A stretch of DNA of 64,000 nt, taken from the NCBI GenBank assembly GCA_033297075.1, contig MU858070.1, positions 186,001 through 250,000 of the forward strand, written 5' to 3'. Origin of the DNA: Rhypophila decipiens. Taxonomy: Eukaryota; Ascomycota; Sordariomycetes; Sordariales; Naviculisporaceae. Of the stretch, positions 1 to 10,746 are shown one piece after another. The first letter of the stretch is position 1. Each line of letters begins with the position of its first letter. The notes under the pieces were generated by a model. It was given only the letters and a program-made list of their open reading frames with translations, was not told the origin of the DNA and did no database searches. Both the position numbers and the translations under genes were made by a program.

Positions 1-461
1 TTCAGCGGCAACCATGTAGAAGATTGAAAACACGATCGAGGCGAGGTCCCGGAGGGGTTTGTATTTTATCTTCATGGCTGTCCAGAAGCCAGCGTCCAAG
101 GCGGTCAGGACCCATGTTGCGCGGAAGTAAGTTGCGTCGTACATGTTGGCCATTGGTTCGGGAGAAGCCAGACCGACGAGGGTGGAAAAGTTACGCGCTG
201 CGTAGAGGTAGATCATTGTTGTTATTATGGTCTGCCAGGCTGTTAGGCGCTTTGATAGGAGCCGGGAGAAGAAGCGGAATATGGGGGGTCCATGTCTGTG
301 GCCTCTGAATATCGAGCAAAAGGTTGTTAGTAGAGGATATATCTTGATATTGGGAGGGACAGTGCTTACTTGAAGAGATAGGCAGACCAAAATGCCAACA
401 CGGCCAGAACCTGAAGGCGCCGCGACTTGACCGAGGGTCTCCCTAGGAGATGGTCTATCAT
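1..461 (-). CDS. Alpha/beta-hydrolase-type membrane-associated protein, N-terminal part (partial)
   Basis: Only the first ~132 residues are in the window; the gene continues past base 1. Exon 1 is 370-461 and exon 2 is 1-305 (open at the edge). The 64-nt intron has a GTAAGC donor and a TTCAG acceptor, and the frame is kept across it. The protein starts MIDHLLGRPS and has hydrophobic stretches near residues 18-30, 50-65 and 115-130. It includes the block KPLRDLASIVFSIFYMVAAE. From memory, this N-terminal layout (LLGRPS, then HGPP, then LVGLASPEP, then KPLRDLASI) precedes the catalytic domain of a fungal alpha/beta-hydrolase (Abhydrolase_3-like) esterase/lipase family. The catalytic motifs lie outside the window, so the enzymatic role is inference. 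The gene itself is well supported by splicing and frame. Confidence 0.7.
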
Positions 462-492
462 CTTTTTTTTGTGGCGGTTTGCTGCTACCTGC

Positions 493-516
493 TGGGTAGC
501 TGGGTAGCTGGGTAGC
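493..516. repeat. Three tandem copies of an 8-mer (TGGGTAGC)
   Basis: Three perfect copies of TGGGTAGC lie 32-55 bp upstream of the start codon of the leftmost gene, in its presumed 5' leader or core promoter. On that gene's coding strand the unit reads GCTACCCA. It may be a simple minisatellite or a repeated protein-binding site; nothing distinguishes the two. Confidence 0.8.
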
Positions 517-1625
517 TGTGTGAGAAGCAATCGTAGGAACCTCGAATGGGGGTTTCTGCCCGCCCCGGTTTATGGAATGGGTGTTGTGTTTTTGCAAGTA
601 CAGAATTGCTCGGCAAGGCACGTGGCGTGGTAGATATGGTGACGATGACGATTTGTGTTGGATCCGGAACAAAGAAGACAATGGGATGTGGTGTGTTTGT
701 CTCGGATCGATCACGCGAGTCCTATTGTTTTGGGCGATGGGCGGCCCAAGGGATGAAACAAAAGCCGGGTATGTTGGTAGTCGTCAAGCTCGGAACAGAA
801 AAAAATGCAAAAGGTAAAAAGAAACAAGAGAAACAATAGCGAGTGAATATCACGAGAACCTGATTGCCAAGATCACTCGGAGTTGTCGGAGTGTTTTTTT
901 CGAGGTCACGGTCACATCAGGGGTTGTTGTTTCGATGTGAAAGCCTGCCTGACAAAAGGGGCAAGACGAACAGCAGCAGGATCAAGAATTGTGGGCGGTG
1001 TATAATAAAGTGATGGAAAACGTGTTCCGAGCGATTCAAGAAAGACCACACCGGTCCAGAAAAAGTTGAAACAGTAAAAGCCGATGATCAGTTAAAAATA
1101 ACGCCCGCCGCCTCAGACCGTTCACGAGACCACATGGTCCCTCGCAACATTCTCCCTCATAGTTTAAACGTTCCTCTTCAGGTTCGCAACCAGCTAGCAG
1201 TCTGCTAGTTCATACTGAACTCGAACCAGCCGGAGCAATGCGACGGGTCCAAGGGACGAGTTGGGCACGAATCATGCCGTCAGTCCGTCACAAGCTCAAT
1301 CGAACATCAAGGGTGAGTGGATGTTTCGACCTTTCGTTCGTTCTTCTTGTTCGTTGTTCAGGGTCATCAGGAGCAAAACCAGTCTTCCTTCATCAATTCC
1401 CCCATGAAAATTTGGCATGTGAAAGTCCAATGGTTAAAAGGTGGGCCAATCCCCGTGCTGGAGAAAACGTGGGGTTGTCCACCTCTCTGCTACGAGCCCC
1501 TCCCCTCCCCGGAAATTCTGCCAATGCCCCTCCAACTTTGCGGGATGATGAGCGCTCTGGACCCCATTTTTCGGGACAGTCCTCCACCGGGCTGGAACCA
1601 ATCCCGCTCAGCACTGCAGCACCCA

Positions 1626-1826
1626 ACCGGTCACGTGGGCGTAGAAATGGGAGCATCATTTTTGGAATCTTGTGTTGTAGTGGGCTTACAGGCTACTTTA
1701 CCACTAATCCCGGGCCTTCACGACGGTTTACAGGGCATTGAAGTGATCGACGTAGGGGGTCTTGGGGCCTATCAATTTTGGCCAATTTGGAAAATGATGC
1801 TCCCATTTCTACGCCCACGTGCCGGT
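1626..1826. repeat. 36-bp inverted repeat with 128-bp spacer
   Basis: The left arm is about 1626-1662 and the right arm 1791-1826. The right arm, read in reverse complement, matches the left base for base except for one extra T in the left arm. Both arms carry CACGTGGGCGTAGAAATGGG. The dinucleotide CA flanks both outer ends, which is too short to prove a target-site duplication. The spacer has no recognisable coding. It could be a small foldback/MITE-like insertion or a remnant of one, or a cruciform-forming segment. Confidence 0.75.
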
Positions 1827-4111
1827 CAAGCCTTTGGAAGCCTCCCGGGCAGTTAGCCGCTGAAAGTCAAAGTAAAGAGAGTTTGATGATAGTCGGCGGG
1901 TTTCCATTTTCTGTTGTCGCCGATGACTGAAGTTGTGGGACGAGGCTTCAGATGTCCAGGTCACTTGACTTGCTCCGACTTCTGAAACCGGAGAGCATTT
2001 TAACCCGGCGAGCAGCTGACAACTGATCCTCGGGTGGGCCGGCAATTATCGGCAGTATACCGCAGTTGCTGTTGTACAGATTACGGTATTCATATGGTCA
2101 TGTGTCCATTAACCGGCGTCACTTGCTGAGCCATCTCAAGCCTTCTCTGCCATTAAGATTTTCACATACAGAATTCCAAATGTCTTCCTCCAACTGGTTT
2201 TTTCTTCGAAATCAACACACTCAGATTGGCGATCATCGGCGACGTTTTCGTATCTCCATGATGTTCCCCCCACTTCCTAACGGCGTCAGAACCCTACCAT
2301 AGTCTCTTCACGTGGAAACCACAGATCCAGAAATCAACGTCCCGACCACTCACAGAGAAACCGTTGTTCCCTGACTAACAACGGCCTGGCACTTGCAAGT
2401 GAGCCAGTGGCTTCTGCCTCCAACGAACAACTTAGAAACAAACGTCCGAGCTCACCAAGAACCGCTTCACAAGGAAATAGGTAAGGGCCAAACCAAAAGA
2501 AAAGGAACCAAAAGAAAAGAATGGGTAGATACTCGCAGCCACAACAATAACCATTGCAAAAGCCTGAATCGGGACACACGTAAACACTTTTTGAAAGGGG
2601 AAATATATCAAGCCACAAGATATATTCCGTCCAAATAATCGGTACTACAATATACGTAATCCATCGACTCCATCCTCCTCAGTATCTTTGAATAGTCAGA
2701 CTCAGACTTGTTATACCCTGACCTGTCTGACTTTTGCCCGAGACATAAAGTTGGACAAGACACGGAGAGACAAGTAGTTCAGGGGCAAAGTTCCAAATAA
2801 TAACTTACCCAAATGGATAACTATACCGCCATACATGTTCAATTTCTCAACTGAAAAAAATCCTCGAAGCCTACCTATCTACCTACCTACTACCCCGTTG
2901 CACCTAACTGTTCTGCTGTAGGTAAGTAAGTAGGTAGGTGCATCATTTTGTCCAAAACCCCCCTTTTCCGCAGCGAGGGGTCGAAAATGGTGATAGTGTT
3001 CTCCTGACAACTAAGGGGTTCATGTTATCCAAAAAGGCCAAAGTTGTCTCTAGACTCCCCGTGTCATGATCACGAATACTGTGAGGGAACGAAAGTAAAG
3101 ACCTTCCCAGCGTTTCGTAAAAAAAGAAAAATAAAGAAAAAATACAAGGACGATCGATAGATATATCATACAGTGTTCTATTAACTCACTCAGCTGCTGT
3201 TTTCCTGTTCAGCTCATGGCATATTTCTGCCGTGGCTTGTCTTATCCGGAGGAAAGTATTGTAATCGTGTCGGCACTATCCCCAGGGGGGTCTTGAAACA
3301 TCCAAGACACATTTCAAGAGCAGAATGACATTGAAGAAAAACACCAATTCAATGCTAGTAAAATATGTTGGCCATCATTGAGCCGGAGTAGAATTAGCTG
3401 GGCTGGATTTCGAAAGACGCTCAGTCGGGCATGTTTGTGTGGTTGGTGTTGATATTACGGACGGATACATCGCCACCGTACTTACCTTCTCTGTGTCAGC
3501 AACCAGGCTTCATTCGATCATAGTCAATAAGAGCAAAAAAAACCACAACATCATCCCCATCGTATCAAATGGTCAAACTTTGATACGTAGTAAGCCCAAA
3601 GCTCAGGGTGGTTGGTGAGGGAATAACTTCACTGACGTGGGCAATGCTGAAGAAACCCAATTTCATGTCTTTAATGGTGAACCAGTTTATATCCGTCCGT
3701 CTGATATCATTAAGTAACTACATATTATCATATACACATGAATGTTAAAAAAAAGAGACAAAGTGCTCTTTTCTGTTCAACGCCGTGACCCTCTCAATCA
3801 TAGGTAGCCAGTGTCGATACCCGCCCAGCCATTCACCACAAAAGACAAAGCTGTCGATACTTTCACCGGTAGCCAAGATAACTTTCGTCAATCCAACTCA
3901 ATTTGTGTTCGACTTTTCAGCGTTGTGAATTTGCTCAGCTCCTCCTCTGATTGGAGCAAGCGGACGGACGGGTTGTTGCGTCATGGAACGGATGACGACA
4001 GGCTGCATGATGGATGGCCGCCCACACAGAGACACACCCAAACAATATCGAGGGTCCCTGAATCTACAACCCCAACAAACAACAATCCCCCATTTCGAAC
4101 CGTCCTCTTAC

Positions 4112-4605
4112 TTAAAGGTCGTCGCAGTAGTCGTAGGTGGTGGTGACAGTGACGGTAGGAGCAGGAGCAGTGGTGACGGTGCCAGTCACACCGAAGCAAG
4201 AGCAGGCAACTGCGTACTCGGCAGCGTCGACGCAGTTATCGGCGTACTCGGGGATGGCGGTGGGGACAACGGTGGCAGCGCGGACGTCGAGGACGTCACG
4301 CTTTCCGGCACCAGTGGGCTCGTCATCAACAGTCAGAGTGACGGTGCTGAAGCAAGGCGGCCATGTTAGCTTCGGATTGAGACTTTCCTCTCAACATGGT
4401 TGACAAGGTACGTCACTTACACCGGATCCGGGGTGACGGTGGTGGCGAGGAAGCTGGAGCAGTCGGCAGACCGGGAAGCCAGGGGCAGGAGACCATCACG
4501 AGTTCCGGTCACGGCACGGTTGCAGTTGTTGCCGTGGCAGCCGCCGCGGGGGTCGAGGCCGGCAAGGGCGGCGGTGACGAACGAGAGAACGACAGCGTAC
4601 TTCAT
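4112..4605 (-). CDS. Small secreted cysteine-rich protein (139 aa)
   Basis: Two exons (4421-4605 and 4112-4346) are joined by a 74-nt intron with a GTAAGT donor and a TTCAG acceptor; 420 coding bases give 139 residues. Residues 1-15 (MKYAVVLSFVTAALA) form a signal peptide. The mature part has seven cysteines (23, 28, 49, 100, 110, 112, 136). It carries the block CHGNNCNRAV followed by SRSADCSSFL and TTVTP. I recall that block as recurrent in many fungal secreted proteins of unknown function. GKR at 76-78 is a possible Kex2 cleavage site splitting the protein into an N-terminal half and a C-terminal half. The C-terminus is Thr/Val-rich and ends YDYCDDL. Secretion is well supported. An effector or cell-wall role is only inference, and no enzymatic motif is seen. 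Confidence 0.88.
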
Positions 4606-4740
4606 CTTGAACTGGATGACGGATGTTGAGTATGATTGGCTGGGGCTGAAGCGTTCTGTCGTTACGTTGGTGAGAGGGATGAGGGAGGAGGAGGAGACCA
4701 GTCCAGAGGCTCGGTGTGGGAGGGCAGCCTGCCTCTCGCC

Positions 4741-4748
4741 ATTATATA
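4741..4748 (-). promoter_or_regulatory. TATA-box-like element of the secreted-protein gene
   Basis: On the minus strand this reads TATATAAT, about 136 bp upstream of the start codon at 4605. It is followed by a pyrimidine-rich tract, a usual fungal core-promoter arrangement. Position and sequence fit a TATA box; no transcript data are available. Confidence 0.5.
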
Positions 4749-7700
4749 CGATGGGCTCAGGTACACACAACCAAGGATGGGCGGGCCAAATCGTCAAGAG
4801 GGTGTGAATACGGATGTACGGGTGAGTGGTAATCCATATTGGGGGGAACAGGGCAGCGTTGCATGGATGAGACATTGATTGCACAGGGGATAAAAGATGG
4901 ACAGGGGTCCAGTCCAGCAGTGGCCCTGGTCGAGGTGGCTGTCCTCCTCTTCCTGGTTTAGTCGAGAATGGAGATGCAGGCATGCCGAGGACGAACGGTC
5001 AAGGAACCTTGGATTCGAATCTGATGTCAACGGTTCAAGGCCCTATGAGATGCGCAAAAGATAGCGACAAACGGGTTGAGCGATTCTCTGGCCAGGACAA
5101 TCTCTTTCACTTGAAAGACGATCTCAAAGGTCAAACGAGACCTGCATCTCTGGCAGTCTGTCTGTCTGGGAAGACGGATACCAGCAGGACTTGGACCGGA
5201 ATCTCGCAGACTGGTGTCGCCCACCAACTAAGGCCCCGAAAGGAAGGACCGCAGGATCGCTGCAGAAGGGTGGCCGTCGCTCTGCCACGTTCTCCTCCAC
5301 CAACCCAATGGTCCGCCGAGGCTGGTGAGAGTTGGCATGCGGCCCAAGCAGCCCAGATCAGCAACAGAACTTGCACTATTGACCGATGTAGCCAACGGAA
5401 GGAGAGTCATCATGCACGTTATGGACCCATTGTGTCTCGCTGGTGCATGTTGAATCGTCACTGGAAGGATTTTGCAGAAAAGAGGCTGGTCAGGATTGGA
5501 GCGGCGTCGGCTGCGCGGCATCTGAGCAAATGAGACGAGACCATTGTGCTGTCGGCTGCGCTTGTTGGTCCAACAGCGTCCGCGAAGCCGTCACCGATCA
5601 AAAGCAAAGTGCATTTTGCTCTGCGTGAAGCGGTCAATCAAAAGAGTTCGCATTCTCCGCCAAGCAAAGCGTTGAGCTCGATTCGCGCTTGTTCCTCTTC
5701 AGCTTAGCCCTATCGAGCAGATCGTGGCTTCACTCCGCTCTTTCCTCATTGGGCTGTATTTATGGGGAACTGCTTGGGAGCGAATTGAAGATTCGTCTCG
5801 GCCGTGATTTCCGTCCACGAAAAGGATATCCCATGTTCATCCAGGCTGCCAGGGAAAGAGCAAGACAGAGCTGATGTAGACGGTGTAACAGGGCAATATC
5901 GAGTGTTCAGCACTTTCAGCACGGTTATCAGATCCTTCTCTCCAGCTCGGGTCGACTTGACGATGTGGCTGACCTCAAGAAACACAGAACGACGGGTAAT
6001 TAGCTGTTGTTGCAATAACATAGGATATCTTCACTGACCGAAATATCGCAGAGAAACCTGGGTGTTTTCTCCAATGCTCCTGCCTAGAAAAAGTCGATTG
6101 CAACCCCACGGTGGGATAGTTAATCTATTCTCCCGGCTTGGTGGCCGAACGGTCCTCTGGGCTGCAGGAATGCGGGGAGGTGGTCCCTTCGCCTTTGACC
6201 GTTAAACTCGCCCGCCCGTCAGGTCCTTTCACTCCATTAAGCGATCGAAATCCGCCAAAGGCATCAGCAATTAGCAATTAATCGAAATTAATTACTTGCC
6301 TGCTTCCATTTTTATGCATAGCTGATCAATGTTCCCAGCTGGCTACTGATCGGCAGGAGAAATGCTACTGATATTTGCACGTGGCGTATCCATAAACCGA
6401 CTCCTTTCACCATGATTCTATTGATACAACATCTCTGGCTTTACCTACCTGTTCCGGACCTGTCAGCTCTCGGTATCCCCTACCAACCACTAACACCGAG
6501 CTGGCAGGTATATCATTCTCCACGGGTGTACTCTGTCAGAATTGGAAGGCAATTCTGGTCTTCTGGTACGGACTAGGCTTTGGTACCAAGACCCGGAAGC
6601 AGGCCCGGAACGGCAGGTGGAGGGACTCGTCCAAGCCCTAAGGAAGGAAAAGGGTATCATCGTGGCTCTTCGCTACCCTCACTCCATCGTAAGTCCTCCC
6701 AGCCAACAACATGCGATTATCTACCCACATGATTGGCCATTTGGCTCCCTATTTCACAACAAGACCTCTTCCACGTGAATGCCCCTCGACGCGGAACATC
6801 GGAGGCTTTTCGTGCGATTCGCAACCAAGATCACATCGAGATCCAATGTTTCGGCCGTTTCGATTCGGTCTATCTCACCCGAAAACAGCAAGAACTTTAA
6901 ACATGTCGAAGACAGGATATCTGAGCAAGTACTTACCAAGCTACAGCACGGCCTTTGAACCCAAGAATGGACTTTCTCGGGCCAGATCCCCATCCATCCG
7001 TCTTGCCAGGTGACTTGGCGTGCATCGCCAAATGCTCGAGTCGCACGGAGCCAGTTCGGTCGGACAGACTTCCCGGGCCCTTTCTCGGTTCTCTGACTTC
7101 CCTCTGTCTTGATCCTGGACAGAAAAGCCCCTCTTCCGCTTTCCATACGGATCATGAACAGACTTGCAAAGAAAAGCTTGAGTCTTGACAACTTGACAGA
7201 AAGGAGTCAGGGACAAGTCAACACAAACAAGAAACTGTGTCATTCCGTCTGCTTTCCCCTGGAAAATTCCCCGGTACCAAAACGTCTTGCATACCGGGTA
7301 GAGTAATACCTAACAATGGAGGTCAGAGTCGCCTTCATGCGCCTCTGCTCCACTACAATCAACATCGGCAGGAGTTGATCGCTCCGAAGAGACGTACAAA
7401 GTCGTACTTGCCACTGAAGACAGTCCTAAAAATAGAGCGACATAAATACCGTTGTCGTTGTAATGACCTCTGCGGTGTACCGTAATGTCTTGTCTGGGTC
7501 CTCCCATCACTCAGCGGACCCGGTCAGACAGAGATAGGTAGAGGCGTTGCTTTTCAAGGGATCACCAGTTCATCCTTCATCAAATCATCACAACCTTATT
7601 ACGTACGTACAGTAGATCCTCAAAATATTCTTGAGTGTATCCAGCAGGTAGACCACCAGTGAATCCACAGCGCTCTGCAGTTTATAAATCTCATGGACCC

Positions 7701-8648
7701 TCCTCCCTTCCCGTCTCAATCTCTGACTCGGTCTGGGCCAGAACGCCCTACCGGGTAGGTACTGTGTATACCCGCCCGACTTGTATAGAAACAAGTACAG
7801 GACATGTCCATTATATTGCTCCACGTCTGCCTGGCTCACACCTACCAGGTATCTATAACAGCATTCCCAATTTCCCACGTTCGCAGTGTCATCATGTCCG
7901 TAACCACATCATAATCTCTCTCCTATATACATGATGTAAAAACGATCAAGGCCCAAACAACACATACTAGAGGAACTTCTTGAACTTATCGCCTCTAAAT
8001 ACGGGAACAAAAGATGCACGAGTTGATGAGATGATTTGTTTCATTTGCTCCAGTCTCTACTCCTCGTGTGCTCTACTGCTTCCATCGACGATTCTTCTAG
8101 CGCTGGTTAATTCTCACTATACAACGAACGACCCGACCTTCCAAACACCGTATAATAACCTCCAAAATATTGTCAACACACTTCTGGACAACCTCATAAA
8201 TCTGTGCCATCCACTTTCCTTAGTATACTTGGTTATAACACTCCGTGCCGTCCTTGCATGTTTATCCCCCAGATGAAATGTCCGCTTATCCTTTTCACTT
8301 CGAGACATATAAGAACTGGGCTTAATAACAAGAGAAAGACAACTCAACAAGACAGAGAGATATATATATAGAGAGAAAAAGAGATTCTTCATAAATGAAC
8401 CGATAAGAATACCTTCAAATCGGAAAAATAACTAAAAGTAAAGGATGGATATATACTAGCACAAGAAAAAAAACAAGCAAAGATAAACATATAGTTACCA
8501 AAACCAAAAAAGTAAATAAAACAACAAAATATCCAAAACGCCGCGCCCGCTATATGCTGTGTTTGTATTTGATAAAGGTACCATATCCAATCGCTCGCTG
8601 AACCAACCGATCCAATCATTGATTTAAAAAGAAATTTCCATCGTGTAT

Positions 8649-8672
8649 CCTGTCCTGTCCTGTCCTGTCCTG
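8649..8672. repeat. Pentanucleotide microsatellite (TGTCC)n
   Basis: Four full TGTCC units with partial units at both ends, downstream of the stop codon of the minus-strand membrane-protein gene, possibly inside its 3' UTR. Confidence 0.85.
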
Positions 8673-8820
8673 GTATCTCTCGTCCGATCCGTCCGTCCAT
8701 CCATCCCGTTATTGCCCATTCCAAGACTTAAACAATATAAAGGTAAAGTGAGGTATATATCCCGAGGAGAAGAGATGAAATAAATAAATATATATCAATG
8801 AAGAGTATTCATCTCACCGT

Positions 8821-10746
8821 TCATTGTGACGATGGCGGATGGTGAGATTGTTGGGGTTGCTGTGGGAATTGTGTATTTTGTGTGGGCTGTGTTGGATGTT
8901 GTATGTACTGTGGCTGCTGTTGCTGTTGCTGTGGGTCATATTGGAATTGCTGGTATAATTGGTATGGCTCCTGCTGAACTTGAGGTTGTGGCTGCTGTTC
9001 CGGAGTGTACGGCGTTGGCGGCGTGGGCACCATCATGGGTTGGGGAAGCGGCTGTGCCGCCGCCACCGGGGAGCTGATATCCCAGTCCACATTCAATCCC
9101 GCCGCCGTCTGTCCGGCCTGTTTATCCCGCGGGCCATAATACCCGTGCATATGCTCGGCAGTTTCAGTGACGACATCGAGCGGACCAAAACCTGTCGATG
9201 CCCCGGCTGCTGATGACGCTTCCGGACCTTGTCCGTTACCCTCGCTTCGTTTTCGTGCGTGGCTAAAGGACACTCGTGGACTGGCGATGCTGCTGGAGCG
9301 ACTTCGGGGACCTCCGGCTTCACGGCCTGGCAGTTCGGCGTACGCCCCTGATGAATCCAACTCGGGAATAGGGCTACCCAGCACCTCACTTCCATCTCCC
9401 GACAGTTCGCTCGCATTGCTGTGTTGCCGCCAGTGATGGTATGCGTATCGACTGTATTGGCCGGTGGCGTGGCTGTCGGCGCTCTCTCGCATGGCGGCTG
9501 GGCTCATTTGTTGCCGTCCTCCAGGTGTGCTCTGCGGCCGGGTCGGTATATCAAAGTAGCTCGGGGAGTCGACGCTCACATGCCGGCCTGAGGCGTCGAC
9601 GGAATCTGTCCGTCCATTTTGCAGGGGTGAGAAGGCGTCTGAATCCGATCTTTCGCGCGTCCCGCCGCCGCCGATCTGAGGGGTACCTGTGCCGCTGCCA
9701 GAAACCCCAGTGTTTGGTGTGACCATCAGCGGGTCTATACTCCTATTGTCGTCTCCGCTCAAATGCAAATGCGCTCCATAATAGATCTGAGCCTGGGACT
9801 GTGATTTGGTCCGGCCACTATTAGACTGCTCCTTTTGAGATTCGACAGCGTCGGTAACACGTTTTAGTCTCCGGATGATGAGGACTGTTGCTGCAATGAC
9901 GATGATTAATAACGCAACTACACCGCCGACGATACCTCCGAGTTGAGCTTTGGTCAGGCCGCCTCCACCATCTTGGGTCGACTTTGTAGGAACTTGAGGA
10001 GTCTTGGCAACCACATTCGGGACAAACTTGGGAATGGAACCTGGGGTTGAGTTAGCAGTTGGCGGAACTGGGGTTGAGATGGTCGTGGCGAGCCGTGTAC
10101 TCGTGATGGTTTCATCGCCGGCTGTTGTTGTGAATACCTCGGTGATTGTTTGCGTGACTGGCATGGTGGTGTAACACTCGCTCAGACCACAGCCCATCCC
10201 AGTCATGCAGCATCCGTAGTTGAGATCGGGAGGACATAGATAATAGTCGAAAGGGCACGACGTGTGTATTTCGCTGCTGGCGCCTGCTGGCGGAGTGCAA
10301 GCTGTTGGCCCACACAGGTATCCTATCGGGCAACAACCACCTAATGTTCAATACCACGTTAGCTGTTGCTCATCGTTCCGGACGAGAGCGGTTCCCAGAT
10401 GTTTACCTGAATCACCTGCGCCGCATGCAAATAAGCCCTTCTTGCCGCAAGCCGTCGTTGGGCCCGCCGTTGTCGCGTAACATGAGTCGGTATGACATTC
10501 ATAATTAGAGAGACAGCAATTGCCGCCTAATGATGCCGGACATAACTTTTGGCCTGGTCCAGGACATGATCCGTCGTCGTCTCTTTTGAGGAGCGGCTGC
10601 GCTGTGACCTGCGCTTTGGCGACCCAGTGTAAAGAATCGTGTTGTCTCTTCGGCCTTCCAGCGTACGAGGCCGTCGTCTCGCCCAAAAATCCCAGGAAAG
10701 TTAACCCGATACAGGCCCAACACGACCACGATCTGACACGGCGCAT
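8821..10746 (-). CDS. Single-pass membrane protein with three tandem six-cysteine modules (619 aa)
   Basis: Exons 10407-10746 and 8821-10340 are joined by a 66-nt intron (GTAAAC donor, TTAG acceptor); 1860 bases give 619 residues. A signal peptide covers roughly residues 1-27, and KR at 54-55 is a possible Kex2 site. Residues 61-169 hold 18 cysteines arranged as three tandem modules of the form C-x6/7-C-x7-CC-x5-C-x4-C. The intron interrupts module two. A Thr/Pro/Ser-rich stalk (about 173-235) leads to one transmembrane segment (about 247-269, LGGIVGGVVALLIIVIAA), followed by the basic stop-transfer RRLKR. The ~350-residue cytoplasmic tail is Ser/Gly-rich and ends in a Gln/Pro-rich low-complexity segment. 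The architecture (cysteine-rich head, glycosylated stalk, one membrane span, disordered tail) resembles fungal surface sensors. Sensor function is inference; no WSC or CFEM domain is seen. Confidence 0.9.

Larger units (their letters stand above)
462..4111. other. Intergenic region with one inverted repeat
   Basis: No gene can be supported in these ~3.6 kb. The left gene reads leftwards and the next gene (4112-4605) also reads leftwards, so this stretch holds the promoter of the first and the 3' flank of the second. Short overlapping frames at 1238-1856 show no family motif. The region contains an 8-mer tandem repeat (493-516), a near-perfect 36-bp inverted repeat (1626-1662 with 1791-1826) and CTAC/GTAG-rich arms facing each other around 2877-2940. 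The part from about 3100 to 3800 is AT-rich and featureless. Confidence 0.7.
4606..8820. other. Intergenic region without a supportable gene
   Basis: These ~4.2 kb hold the promoter of the small secreted protein (right-hand side of that gene) and the 3' flank of the membrane-protein gene ending at 8821. Several open frames of 60-180 codons overlap on both strands, for example 4982-5533. None shows a family motif, plausible splice partners or codon use like the real genes. The stretch from about 7900 to 8800 is AT-rich, with short AT and GA runs (8360-8390), and a pentamer repeat lies at 8649-8672. Confidence 0.6.

Noticed and set aside
1238..1856. Overlapping plus-strand frames of 167 and 179 codons
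   Set aside because: They span the inverted repeat, have no motif, and their length is explained by GC content.
6135..6200. tRNA-Leu/Ser-like A box (TGGCCGAACGGTC)
   Set aside because: No matching T arm or acceptor pairing nearby; chance similarity.
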